Assembly (NCBI GenBank): GCA_900542085.1
Contig: UQMK01000011.1
Location: 1-64,000 of the forward strand
Direction: 5' to 3'
Length of the DNA: 64,000 bases
Origin: an uncultured Collinsella sp.
GTDB lineage: Bacteria > Actinomycetota > Coriobacteriia > Coriobacteriales > Coriobacteriaceae
The number at the start of each line of letters is the position of its first letter. Positions within the stretch are counted from its first letter, which is position 1. The notes under the pieces are model-generated. The model saw only the letters and a program-made list of their open reading frames with translations, did not search any database and was not told the DNA's origin. Shown here one piece after another: positions 43,283 to 51,124 of this stretch. A program made the position numbers and the translations under genes.

Positions 43283-43825
43283 CTACCAACCCAAGAGCGA
43301 AAACGCCCCATCGAAATAACCAAAATGAAGCACGGCGCCGTTGTCGGGCTGTTCTCCCCCGCCGGCCACATACTCAAGAAACTCCTGGCAGGCTGAGCCG
43401 TGGGAAACGGCCAGCACGCAGTTGTGCTGCGGTCGGGCCATAATACGAGACAACGCCGCGACCATACGTGCGCGAAGCTCACTTTCCGACTCGCCACCAA
43501 AGGCCACCGGATAATCGCCCCATGGTTGCGCCGGCATCTCGCGGTTTGATGTGCCCTCCAGCGAGCCCAGGCGCCACTCGCACAGGTCGTCGACCGGCTC
43601 TATGGGAAGGCCCTCACCAACAATAAGCTCGGCCGTGTGGCGTGCCCGACCCAACGGAGACGAATACGCATGGTCAAAGGAGATGCCACGCGCCTCAAAC
43701 GCCGCGCGCGTCGCCAGTGCCTGCTCGCGCCCGCGCGCCGTAAGCGGCGAATCGTGCCAGCCCTGCAAAATGTTCTGCACATTGAGCTCGGTCTGCCCAT
43801 GCCGCACCAAATACAGATCGGCCAC
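43283..43825 (-). CDS. Histidine phosphatase superfamily protein (tandem paralogue)
   Basis: A 180-residue relative of the gene that follows it, with RHG at LYLVRHGQTELNV, the acidic DLCEWRLGSLEG and the second histidine in AVSHGSACQEFL. The start is a GTG at 43825 with GGGGAGGG upstream. The two proteins share the opening, the GWSDSPLT/GWHDSPLT segment and their overall layout, indicating a local duplication. Substrate unknown. Confidence 0.88.
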   Translation of the reverse strand: MADLYLVRHGQTELNVQNILQGWHDSPLTARGREQALATRAAFEARGISFDHAYSSPLGRARHTAELIVGEGLPIEPVDDLCEWRLGSLEGTSNREMPAQPWGDYPVAFGGESESELRARMVAALSRIMARPQHNCVLAVSHGSACQEFLEYVAGGGEQPDNGAVLHFGYFDGAFSLLGW

Positions 43826-43840
43826 ATGCCCTCCCCTCGT

Positions 43841-43877
43841 ACCACCACAAAGGGGACGGGCACCTTTGTGGCGGTTT
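43841..43877. repeat. Palindrome family A, copy 4
   Basis: ACCACCACAAAGG ... CCTTTGTGGCGGTTT with one mismatch in the right arm and GGACGGGCA as the loop. It lies between the nitroreductase stop and the upstream end of the phosphatase pair. Confidence 0.8.
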
Positions 43878-43907
43878 ACCGCCGAATCACGCCGCGGCGA
43901 CGCTCAA

Positions 43908-44579
43908 CTACACCAGTACGTCGGCGAGTGGACGCTTAGGTACGTGGTGTACCTGTGCCTCGTCACGCCAGTAATTAATAGAGCCGTCGGGGTTGGAATC
44001 AATTGCATCGATCACCTGTGTCTCGGCGGGAACGCCAAAGACCATGATCAGCTTGACCTCGTACTTGTCGCCGTCAAGTCCCATGACATCAATCGCACGA
44101 GGCGGAAAGGCCTTGAACATGCACGCCGCCACCTCGGGCGTAGCGCTGCGGGCGGCGAGCATCATCGTCTGCGCGGCGATACCAGCATCTGCCTCGGTGA
44201 TTGGCGCGGCAGGCTTGCCCGGAGCGGGACGCTCGGCAAGGATCGCGATATAGCCGGTCGGGCGCTCGCCCTCAACAGGACCCGACCAATCCTTGAGCGC
44301 ACCAGCCCATGCGAGCTTTTCAAATAAGCTCGAACACTCCTCGGCGTCGCACACCACATGAAAGCGTAGGCGCTGAGCGTTGGCGCCGCAGGGAGCCAGG
44401 TGCGCCAGCTCTGCCAGCTCGAGCAAAAACTCGCGCGGCACGCGCATGGACTCGTCAAAGCGACGGCATGTGCGGGCACGACGGACCAGCGCGTCAAACG
44501 ATTCCAGACCGAGCTTTTCGCAGCCCTGCTTTGCCATCGATTCGACACTCGACGGTGCCTCGGGAACTGCTTCGTTCAT
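43908..44579 (-). CDS. Nitroreductase family protein
   Basis: A 223-residue FMN-dependent oxidoreductase of the nitroreductase family. The opening RRARTCRRFDESMRVP with the Arg-rich FMN-phosphate site, LAHLAPCGANAQRLRFHVV, and the ADAGIAAQTMMLAA helix are typical. FAFPPRA and the KLIMVFGVP strand follow. The Met at 44579 is preferred to a longer frame because it lies directly after a GGGGGTTCC site and fits the family opening. It would reduce nitro or quinone compounds with NAD(P)H. Monocistronic. Confidence 0.87.
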   Translation of the reverse strand: MNEAVPEAPSSVESMAKQGCEKLGLESFDALVRRARTCRRFDESMRVPREFLLELAELAHLAPCGANAQRLRFHVVCDAEECSSLFEKLAWAGALKDWSGPVEGERPTGYIAILAERPAPGKPAAPITEADAGIAAQTMMLAARSATPEVAACMFKAFPPRAIDVMGLDGDKYEVKLIMVFGVPAETQVIDAIDSNPDGSINYWRDEAQVHHVPKRPLADVLV

Positions 44580-44841
44580 AGGAACCCCCAATACAAGCCA
44601 ATTGTTCTTAGGAAAATCTAACCTAAAACGCAGGCAATAACGAACAGAGCTGCAATGTTCTACACCTGTTGAATAGAAAAACGCGACATGGGGAACAACG
44701 AGAACAAATCGGGACCTTTGGGTTACACTTCGCCCTCCCCGACCCATACGCCGGTGCCTTTAGGCGATACTTGTTGTAGCAACTGCGGCATACGCCGCAA
44801 AAACAACAATGACGGCAAACGCCGCGCGGAAAGGAGACCTC

Positions 44842-45444
44842 ATGGGCATCTTTAAGAACGACGACCAGCAGTCGAATCTGTTTGGATTTGACGAGAAAAG
44901 CATGGCAGGCAAGGCAATCAAGGCCGTGCGCTGGATCTACGCCGTCACGGGCGTCATCGCGCTGCTTGCCGGCATCGCGCTGCTGTTTGCGCCCGCCAAG
45001 TCCCTCGTCTTTTTGACGACCGTCCTGGGCTTCTACTTTATAATCACGGCAGCCATTAGGCTGTTCACCGCCATTTTTGAGCCGCTGCTGCCCGCCGGCT
45101 GGCGCGTGACGAGCATCATCTCCAACCTGCTCATCATTCTGGGCGGCGTCATAATCCTGCGCAATCAGGCCTTCTCGACCGCGACGCTCACCACGCTCGT
45201 GGTGGTCGTGGCCGGCTTTGGCTGGATCGTCGAAGGTGTCATGTCCATTCTGGAGTCCGAGCTTTCGTCTAACCGCGCCCTCGCCATCCTGAGCGGCGCG
45301 CTCTCCATCATCGCCGGCATGTTCGTGTTTATCTATCCGCTGTGGTCGGCAAAGATGCTCGTCATCTTTAGCGGCGCCGCGCTCCTGGTGTTTGGCGTGA
45401 CGCTCATTATTCGTGCTATCCGCTTTGGCAAGCTGGTGCACTAG
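44842..45444 (+). CDS. HdeD family membrane protein
   Basis: A 200-residue protein with six hydrophobic segments arranged as three repeated pairs, as in HdeD (DUF308) proteins. The first helices are WIYAVTGVIALLAGIALLFAP and SLVFLTTVLGFYFIITAAIRL, and the same pattern is repeated twice. The family is linked with acid stress in E. coli, but the mechanism is unknown. The ATG at 44842 has AAAGGAG upstream. The yaiI gene begins immediately after its stop, so they share a transcript. Confidence 0.85.
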   Translation: MGIFKNDDQQSNLFGFDEKSMAGKAIKAVRWIYAVTGVIALLAGIALLFAPAKSLVFLTTVLGFYFIITAAIRLFTAIFEPLLPAGWRVTSIISNLLIILGGVIILRNQAFSTATLTTLVVVVAGFGWIVEGVMSILESELSSNRALAILSGALSIIAGMFVFIYPLWSAKMLVIFSGAALLVFGVTLIIRAIRFGKLVH

Positions 45445-45927
45445 ATGCCGCGAACGCTGTTTATTGATGCCGACGCCTGCCCGGTTACGCGCGAGTCGAT
45501 CGACTGCGCGCGGCGGGCGGGCGTTGCCGTGGTTATCGCCGGCAACAGCACGCAGAACCCGGAGCGGCACATTCGCCGCGACGACCCGCGCGATGCCGAG
45601 CACGCGCGACGCGGCTTTTGGGTCACCACGCTCGATGTGAGCGTGGGCGCCGATAGTGCCGACTTTGCCATTGTCGAACGTCTGCAGGCGGGCGACGTGG
45701 TCGTGACGCAGGACATTGGCCTGGCGAGCATGGTACTCGGCCGCGATGCCTCCGCCATCGGCGTGCGCGGGCGCGTGTACGACAAGGCGACCATCGACAT
45801 GCAGCTGTTTATTCGTCACGAAGAAAAGAAGGTGCGCCGCGCTGGCGGTCGCACCCGCGGGCCAGCAGCCTTCACCAGCGAAGACCGCGCCCGCTTTAAG
45901 CGCAACCTCACCGAGCTGCTGCGCTAA
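45445..45927 (+). CDS. YaiI/YqxD family protein (DUF188)
   Basis: A 160-residue protein of the YaiI/YqxD family, related to PIN-like nuclease folds. The family signatures FIDADACPV, VVVIAGNS, DVSVGADSADFAIVE, VVTQDIGLAS and GPAAFTSEDRARF are all present. Function is not established; the conserved aspartates suggest metal-dependent nucleic-acid cleavage. Its start codon follows the upstream stop without a gap. Confidence 0.9.
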   Translation: MPRTLFIDADACPVTRESIDCARRAGVAVVIAGNSTQNPERHIRRDDPRDAEHARRGFWVTTLDVSVGADSADFAIVERLQAGDVVVTQDIGLASMVLGRDASAIGVRGRVYDKATIDMQLFIRHEEKKVRRAGGRTRGPAAFTSEDRARFKRNLTELLR

Positions 45928-45930
45928 CCA

Positions 45931-45969
45931 AGGCAGATTTTTGGGAGATGCCTAAAAATCTGCCTTTTT
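45931..45969 (+). terminator. Intrinsic terminator after yaiI
   Basis: A 12-bp perfect stem AGGCAGATTTTT / AAAAATCTGCCT followed by T residues, three bases past the stop codon of the preceding gene. Confidence 0.92.
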
Positions 45970-46005
45970 GTTTTGGACGGTGTGAGCGCTCAGGATCCGT
46001 GGCTC

Positions 46006-46086
46006 AACAAAAAACGGGCTTCAAAATGCCATGCGTCGCCGCATTGTGCAGGCGCCGTGCATGGCTATTTTGAAGCCCGTTTTGTT
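46006..46086 (-). terminator. Long palindromic terminator of the metal exporter
   Basis: Left arm AACAAAAAACGGGCTTC with ATGCCATGC (46006-46034) pairs with 46059-46086 nearly perfectly. On the minus strand the stem ends in CGTTTTTTGTT, giving a good terminator eight bases after the transporter stop. Confidence 0.85.
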
Positions 46087-46094
46087 AGGACTAC

Positions 46095-47183
46095 TTAGAG
46101 GCCAAAGGCAGATAGGACGAGGCCCCAGCCAGCGCCGATGACGTACATCATGACCAGGAACACGGCGTTTTCGCGGGCGCTGCGGTTGGTGCGGAACAGC
46201 ACCAGGTAGCCCACGCCGGCGGAAATGAGCGTGCCGGCAAGCATCGGCGCCAGTTGCAGCGCGCCTTCCAGATACAGCTGCGTAATGACCACGCTCGCCG
46301 AGCAGTTGGGGATCAGGCCGACAAGCGCCGAACCCAGGACGGCGAGCGTCTCGTTGCCACGCAGGAACTGCTCGATCGCGGACTCGCCAAAGGTCTCGAG
46401 CACGGCGACCAGAATCAGCGTCACTAGGAAAATGAATACCGAGACCTGCACGGTATGCGAGATGGCGCTGCGGATAATCGACAGGACGGGCGCACCTTCG
46501 TGTGAGTGGGAGTGACCGTGGTCATGATGGTGTTCATGCTCGCCCTCATGACCGTGATCGTGGCCATGTCCATGTTCGTGCTCGTCTTCGTCGTCATCAC
46601 AACCGCAATGGTCGCGCTCACACAGCTCATGGATGTGGTCGGCGCTCACGCCCGCCTCGGCCACCTCGTCGATGATGTCACCGCCGCTGTGGTCGTCATG
46701 CGCGCAGTTAACGTGCGCCGGATTGACAGTGGTCCCCAACACGGTACGACGAATCGCCGCATGCGCGCGGGCGTTGCGACGCAGGCCACGAATGGCAGCA
46801 TCCACGATAAAGCCCGTGACCAGCGCGATCAGCGCTTTCGAAGCCAAAAGCATCGCCATAGTCTGCACGGGAACCTGCTCGGCAAGTAGCAGCGGCAGCA
46901 TCTCGTCGGAGGTCGAGAGAAACACCGCCACCAGGGTTCCCAGCGTCACGACGCGACCGGCGTATAGCGTTGCCGCCATGGCCGAAAAGCCGCACTGCGG
47001 CACTATGCCCAGCAACGAGCCGACCACGGGGCCAGCGGCGCCGGCACGCTTGATGGTACCGTTGACGCGATCGCCTGCCACATGCTCGAGCGTCTCGAGG
47101 ACCAGATATGTCACCAACAAGAACGGCACCAGCGAGAGCGTGTCCTTGCCGGCGTCGAGCAGAATATCAATCAGCAAATCCAT
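46095..47183 (-). CDS. Ten-helix heavy-metal exporter (ArsP-2 / putative manganese transporter type)
   Basis: A 362-residue membrane protein with two matching halves: SLLGIVPQCGFSAMAATLY in the first and ALVGLIPNCSASVVITQLY in the second, the paired signature of the 10-helix putative metal exporter family. Between them a soluble loop, about residues 155-235, is rich in His, Asp, Cys and Glu (runs such as HGHGHDHGHEGEHEHHHDH). This loop should bind divalent metals. Proteins of this type are annotated as manganese or arsenic exporters; substrate cannot be settled. A small dyad at 47227 upstream may be its operator. Confidence 0.82.
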   Translation of the reverse strand: MDLLIDILLDAGKDTLSLVPFLLVTYLVLETLEHVAGDRVNGTIKRAGAAGPVVGSLLGIVPQCGFSAMAATLYAGRVVTLGTLVAVFLSTSDEMLPLLLAEQVPVQTMAMLLASKALIALVTGFIVDAAIRGLRRNARAHAAIRRTVLGTTVNPAHVNCAHDDHSGGDIIDEVAEAGVSADHIHELCERDHCGCDDDEDEHEHGHGHDHGHEGEHEHHHDHGHSHSHEGAPVLSIIRSAISHTVQVSVFIFLVTLILVAVLETFGESAIEQFLRGNETLAVLGSALVGLIPNCSASVVITQLYLEGALQLAPMLAGTLISAGVGYLVLFRTNRSARENAVFLVMMYVIGAGWGLVLSAFGL

Positions 47184-47226
47184 GACGGATGGAACCTTTC
47201 GTGTCTTTCGGCAGCATTGTAAAAGT

Positions 47227-47243
47227 CCTAGCGGTCAACTAGG
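47227..47243. promoter_or_regulatory. Possible operator dyad upstream of the metal exporter
   Basis: CCTAG-N7-CTAGG lies 44 bases upstream of the exporter start. The form suits a small repressor site, for example of a DtxR-type regulator such as the one encoded at 53359, but nothing else supports the link. Confidence 0.3.
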
Positions 47244-47355
47244 GTATTGTAATTGTCCAAGGCGCGATGCCAATAGTTGCCCATGGTAAACTATCATCTC
47301 GCCATAACTCGACAAACCCGAGCCGCACAACGCGGCCCGTCCAAGGAGCAGTTAT

Positions 47356-48324
47356 ATGAACGTTTCGCAAGCACTCGAATACGAGCGCCAACCGTTTATC
47401 CCCATGTTTATCTATGGCGATCACGGCACCATGGAATCCGAGCGTCAGAAAGGCGAAGAGGCCCTTAAGGTGCTCGAGACCGAGTACTTTACCGCCGAGG
47501 ACGACCCCGGCTTCGACTTTGCCACCGTGCGCGACCTGGCCGACCGCAACCGCGACCTGTGCGACCAGATTGGCGAGGCGCGTCTGCGCAACGTGACGCC
47601 CGCGACGCTTTCGCGCGGCCTGTCCGACGCCGACACCTGCGCCGCCATCGGCAAGATGCAAAAGCGCACCGCCGCGTCCGTCATGCGCGAGATCCGCGGC
47701 GACCGCGACGCGCTCGGCGTCGCCTACGCCCGCAAGCCCATTCAGGGCACGGTGCTCGGCATCGACATCGAGACCACCGGCCGCGCACCCGAGCGCGGCT
47801 ACATCATCAACGTGGGCTGGGAGATCATGGAGCTCACCAGCGACGCCGTCCCGCACGACGCCGAGGCACACTACTGCGGTCTGCCCAATATCTACCGCGG
47901 CGAGGATGTGCCGTTGTCGAATATCCACCACATCACCTGGGACGACATCGACGGCAAAACGCCCTTCCGCGAGAACAAGGAGCTGCAAAAGCAGCTGCTC
48001 AAGCTTATGAAGAAGTACCCGTACATGGCGCACAACGCCGCCTTTGAGGACAGCTGGTTCAAGATCCACCTGGACGGTTACGCCGAAGCACGCCGTGCGG
48101 GTAAGATTATCGTCATCGACTCGCGCCAGATCTGCCGCAGCCTGGACGCCGATGTGCGCTCGCTCCCCCGCGAGTCCGCGCCCGCCGCGCTCGAGAACTG
48201 GGCACGCCGTCGCGGCACCCTCGCCGCCGACGCCAACGAGCAGCACCTGGGCCTCGACGACACCGACCTCATGCTCCGTACCGTCCAGGCCGAGTTCAAC
48301 CTCAAGAACCTATTTGCCAAGTAG
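47356..48324 (+). CDS. DnaQ-like 3'-5' exonuclease
   Basis: A 322-residue protein with a DEDD exonuclease domain in its C-terminal two thirds. Exo I is GIDIETTG, Exo II is AHNAAFED with the second aspartate, and Exo III is HLGLDDTDLM with a histidine before the final Asp. The first 120 residues (DFATVRDLADRNRDLCDQIGEARLRNV) form a helical domain not seen in standard DnaQ proteins. AAGGAG precedes the ATG. It could act in DNA repair or RNA turnover. A terminator follows it. Confidence 0.85.
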   Translation: MNVSQALEYERQPFIPMFIYGDHGTMESERQKGEEALKVLETEYFTAEDDPGFDFATVRDLADRNRDLCDQIGEARLRNVTPATLSRGLSDADTCAAIGKMQKRTAASVMREIRGDRDALGVAYARKPIQGTVLGIDIETTGRAPERGYIINVGWEIMELTSDAVPHDAEAHYCGLPNIYRGEDVPLSNIHHITWDDIDGKTPFRENKELQKQLLKLMKKYPYMAHNAAFEDSWFKIHLDGYAEARRAGKIIVIDSRQICRSLDADVRSLPRESAPAALENWARRRGTLAADANEQHLGLDDTDLMLRTVQAEFNLKNLFAK

Positions 48325-48423
48325 ATTGCCATGCAGAGGTGCCATCCGCGAGCGATACTCGCCAGACGATAGCGCCCCACGCAATAGCGACACGCCGAGA
48401 CGCTCCTCTCAAGCGACGCAATG

Positions 48424-48459
48424 CGGGCCGATATCCAAGTGGATATCGACCCGTTTTTT
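48424..48459 (+). terminator. Intrinsic terminator after the exonuclease gene
   Basis: CGGG-CGATATCC / GGATATCG-CCCG with a small internal loop and a four-base hairpin loop, followed by six T residues. Confidence 0.85.
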
Positions 48460-48763
48460 CGGCACCGCACACGCGGCCCCCGGCCATCGGAGCCTAGCCG
48501 CCGCACAACTAAGTACAACTAAGAACTTCGTTTGCGCATGTTCAAGCCAAATTACACATCATTTTTGACGCCGCTTTTGAATCAAAACGGCGCTGACCGG
48601 CATCAGTTGTGGAGGCCTGCGTAGCCAGCGAGCTGCGACAATGTTCCAAATGGCATCTTTCTCCATCATTGGCGTCAAACTCTTGGACAGCTTTCGTTAT
48701 GTCGCAACATTTTGCCTTGGCGTTTATCGCGAACCCCGCCGCCTGGTCTGCCATGCTAGCTGT
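48460..48763. other. Intergenic gap without a recognised gene
   Basis: About 300 bases. The frame of the downstream gene is open from 48641 but its composition before 48764 does not look coding. No palindrome or promoter stands out. Confidence 0.4.
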
Positions 48764-49963
48764 ATGAGTATCGTGCTTTCACATAACACGGCAAAAGCGG
48801 TCTACCAAGCCGCATACTCGGTATCCGCAATTGGCACCGAGCCCTGCAGCCCTGCCAAAATCTACGGGGCGCGCCCCAGCAAGGAACTGCTCGACTCTGC
48901 CGCCGACTGGCTCGCCAGGCACAATATCGCCCTCGATGACGACGCCCCGCTCGATACGACGGTGTTCGAGCGCGCAAACGTGCGCAACATACCGGGCTGC
49001 AAATGCCACGTATCGTCTAAGCGTTTCTCGGGCTCGCGCTTTATCGAACTCGCTGACGGCATCTATATAGTCGGCGTCGAACTCTGCGCGCTTCAGGCCG
49101 CAACCTATCTTCCCTTTCGCGAACTTGTGGAGTACTACTTCGAACTGTGTGGCGCCTATTCCCTTGGGCGCGATGCGTCGACAGCCTACACCGAGCGCTT
49201 CGCGCTCACTTCGACCTCGAGCCTCAAGCACTTTTTTAACTCCCTCACCGACTGCAAGGGGCTTGAGCTTGCCCGAAAAGCCATCCGGTGCGTGCGGGAC
49301 GGATGCCGCTCGCCGATGGAAACGGCGTTTGTTATGATGCTCACGTTACCCAGACGCGAGGGCGGGCTGGGCATTAGCGAAATCGAGACCGACTACGAAG
49401 TAAAGGTCACAGCTGCCGCAAAAGACCTCACGCGGCGCGAAAAGTTCTATATGGATGCATATCTTAAGCGGTCCCGAACCGACATCGAATACAACGGATT
49501 TCAGCACGATGCCGAAGAAGACCGCGCCATTGACGAAGAGCGCAAGAACGCGCTGGCGTCCATGGGCTACGGAATCATTTCCGTCAGTCGCTATTCCTTT
49601 ATGCACGCCAGCGCCTTCGCCAGGGTCATGGAGGCGATCCAGCGAAAGGAGGGCATTCGCCCATCGCGCCTACCCAAAGATTTTGCAATTAAGCAAGAAG
49701 AGCTGCGACGATTTGTGCTCAGGAGATTTATCGAGGAAAAGAAGCGTATTGATGAGCTCCTCTGTCAAGATGCAGAGCAGCGTAGTGTACTTGAGCTCGA
49801 ACACGCCGTGCTCGAAGGCATCTCGCTGAACGACCCGACAATTAACGATGCCCCAGCCATCGACGACATGCAAGTCATCGAGTTGGATTGCCCGGAGTTC
49901 GCTCAAACAAGCACTTCCACGCCCGAAGGCAGGGTGTACGGGGCCAGAACAGAGGCGGACTGA
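48764..49963 (+). CDS. PD-(D/E)XK-like protein of an unnamed family, member 2
   Basis: A 399-residue protein of the same family as 40097-41146. The region SPMETAFVMMLTLPRREGGLG aligns with SPLEVQASMLFGLSRLRGGEG there, and YMDAYL, DIEYNGFQHD and MGYGIISVSRYSF align with YADILL, LVECQGK and MGYPVVLMTYGQL. These give candidate active-site acids like those of small endonucleases. The N-terminal half holds LADGIYIVGVELCALQAATYL, and a helical tail follows the nuclease-like domain. The ATG at 48764 was chosen because family-like sequence begins after it. It stands alone. A nuclease role, perhaps in defence, is an inference. Confidence 0.6.
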   Translation: MSIVLSHNTAKAVYQAAYSVSAIGTEPCSPAKIYGARPSKELLDSAADWLARHNIALDDDAPLDTTVFERANVRNIPGCKCHVSSKRFSGSRFIELADGIYIVGVELCALQAATYLPFRELVEYYFELCGAYSLGRDASTAYTERFALTSTSSLKHFFNSLTDCKGLELARKAIRCVRDGCRSPMETAFVMMLTLPRREGGLGISEIETDYEVKVTAAAKDLTRREKFYMDAYLKRSRTDIEYNGFQHDAEEDRAIDEERKNALASMGYGIISVSRYSFMHASAFARVMEAIQRKEGIRPSRLPKDFAIKQEELRRFVLRRFIEEKKRIDELLCQDAEQRSVLELEHAVLEGISLNDPTINDAPAIDDMQVIELDCPEFAQTSTSTPEGRVYGARTEAD

Positions 49964-49967
49964 CGGG

Positions 49968-50214
49968 GTGGGTACCCAGGCGACGTGCAAAAACGGGAGT
50001 TTTCAGCAAAGCCGGGTATCCAAGGAGCTTCGAATTGATCTATTTTGCACCGATGCCGCTGATTTTGATGTATGTTAGGCAACAACTGGGGAACATCAGT
50101 CGGCACTTACACTCCAGTAAAGCCCTGCGGCGGCAAATGCCGCCGCATTATGCAATAAATAACCCCTCGTCAATGCTGAAAACTCCCGTTTTTGCACGTC
50201 GCTAAGGTACCCAC
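49968..50214. repeat. Large inverted repeat with 40-base arms
   Basis: Arms at 49968-50007 and 50175-50214 match as GTGGGTACC, then a four-base mismatch, then 27 perfect pairs (CGACGTGCAAAAACGGGAG and onward). They enclose 167 bases that include a TGCGGCGGC/GCCGCCGCA hairpin. It lies just beyond the PD-(D/E)XK-like gene. It could be a very large terminator or a non-autonomous mobile element; no flanking duplication was identified. Confidence 0.8.
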
Positions 50215-50300
50215 GTTGGCATCGGCGGCCTTATCCGCGATCATCGATGCCTTTAGCCGCCACCAGGGCCATTCGATAGCAAAATATTTCGTGAATTATA

Positions 50301-50361
50301 TTGACATATGAACATGCGCTCATATACTCGGAAGTAAGTTATATGAGCGCATGTTCATATG
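50301..50361 (+). promoter_or_regulatory. ArsR/SmtB-type promoter and double operator
   Basis: TTGACA (50301) and TATACT (50323) form the promoter, spaced by 16 bases. CATATGAACATGCGCTCATAT at 50305-50325 overlaps it, and a perfectly inverted copy is at 50341-50361, just before the ribosome site. Each half looks like an ArsR-family operator (ATATGA-N-TCATAT type). The regulator probably represses its own gene here. Confidence 0.85.
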
Positions 50362-50374
50362 AAAGGATATTGCA

Positions 50375-50743
50375 ATGAGCGATCACGCTGATGAAATAAA
50401 GTCCAGCATCGACACCACCATCGTGCCCGACATCCCCACCACCTGCTCGCCCGAGGACCTTCCCGACGAGGAGCTGCTGTACGACCTTGCCGACCTGTTC
50501 AAGGTCTTCAGCGACACCACGCGCATCAAGATCCTTTACGCCCTCATGGGCCGCGAACTCTGCGTGGCAGACATCGCCGAAGCGACCGCGACCTCGCAGT
50601 CTGCGGTGTCACACCAGTTGCGCACGCTCAAGCAGTCACACCTGGTCAAATTCCGGCGCGACGGGCGTAATATCCTCTACTCGCTCGCCGACGACCATGT
50701 CTACACCATGCTCAACCAAGGCATGAGCCACATCTGCGAATAG
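50375..50743 (+). CDS. ArsR/SmtB family metal-sensing repressor
   Basis: A 122-residue repressor of the ArsR/SmtB family. The helix-turn-helix is ELCVADIAEATATSQSAVSHQLRTL. At the C-terminus, D106, H108, H119 and E122 have the spacing of the zinc-binding alpha-5 site of SmtB (Asp104, His106, His117, Glu120), so Zn or Cd sensing is likely. An alpha-3N cysteine site is not evident, because the ELCV motif keeps only one cysteine. AAAGGA precedes the ATG. The genes for an HMA protein and a P-type ATPase follow. Confidence 0.92.
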   Translation: MSDHADEIKSSIDTTIVPDIPTTCSPEDLPDEELLYDLADLFKVFSDTTRIKILYALMGRELCVADIAEATATSQSAVSHQLRTLKQSHLVKFRRDGRNILYSLADDHVYTMLNQGMSHICE

Positions 50744-50806
50744 CGACCAACCACGGTACCAGCGCGGCCTGCACCCAAGCCGCAAATACAGGGAAAGGAA
50801 CCCGCC

Positions 50807-51025
50807 ATGAAAAAGCAGTTTAAACTCGACGAGATCGACTGCGCCAACTGCGCGCGCGAGCTTCAGGACGAACTTGCCAAGCTCGATGGCGTCAAGTCCG
50901 TTTCGGTCAACTTTATGACCCAGAAGTTGACGCTCGAAGCCGACGACGCCGAGTTCGACGAGGTCCTCGATCGCGTCGTGGAGTTTACCGCCGACGCCGA
51001 GCCCGACTGCGAGATCATTCTCTAG
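50807..51025 (+). CDS. Free-standing heavy-metal-associated (HMA) domain protein
   Basis: A 72-residue protein with a single ferredoxin-like HMA domain. The metal motif is IDCANCARELQDEL, with cysteines in the usual CxxC form. It probably acts as a metallochaperone or as the missing N-terminal domain of the ATPase encoded next. AAAGGA precedes the ATG. Confidence 0.88.
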   Translation: MKKQFKLDEIDCANCARELQDELAKLDGVKSVSVNFMTQKLTLEADDAEFDEVLDRVVEFTADAEPDCEIIL

Positions 51026-51049
51026 TCCAGGTTTACGCTAACCTGCAAG

Positions 51050-51070
51050 GCCGCGCTTGCCGCGGCTTTT
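51050..51070 (+). terminator. Terminator between the HMA and ATPase genes
   Basis: GCCGCG-CTTGC-CGCGGC followed by TTTT, 24 bases after the HMA stop. The ATPase therefore has its own promoter region downstream. Confidence 0.6.
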
Positions 51071-51082
51071 GCTCGCGAAATT

Positions 51083-51101
51083 ATATGAGCGAGTGTTCAT
51101 A
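51083..51101 (+). promoter_or_regulatory. Third ArsR-type operator, upstream of the ATPase gene
   Basis: ATATGAGCGAGTGTTCATA differs at only one base from the repressor's own operator half at 50341 over its length. It lies 24 bases before the ATPase start, so the same repressor probably controls the ATPase. Confidence 0.75.
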
Positions 51102-51124
51102 CATTCAAATGGGAGGATTGAATC

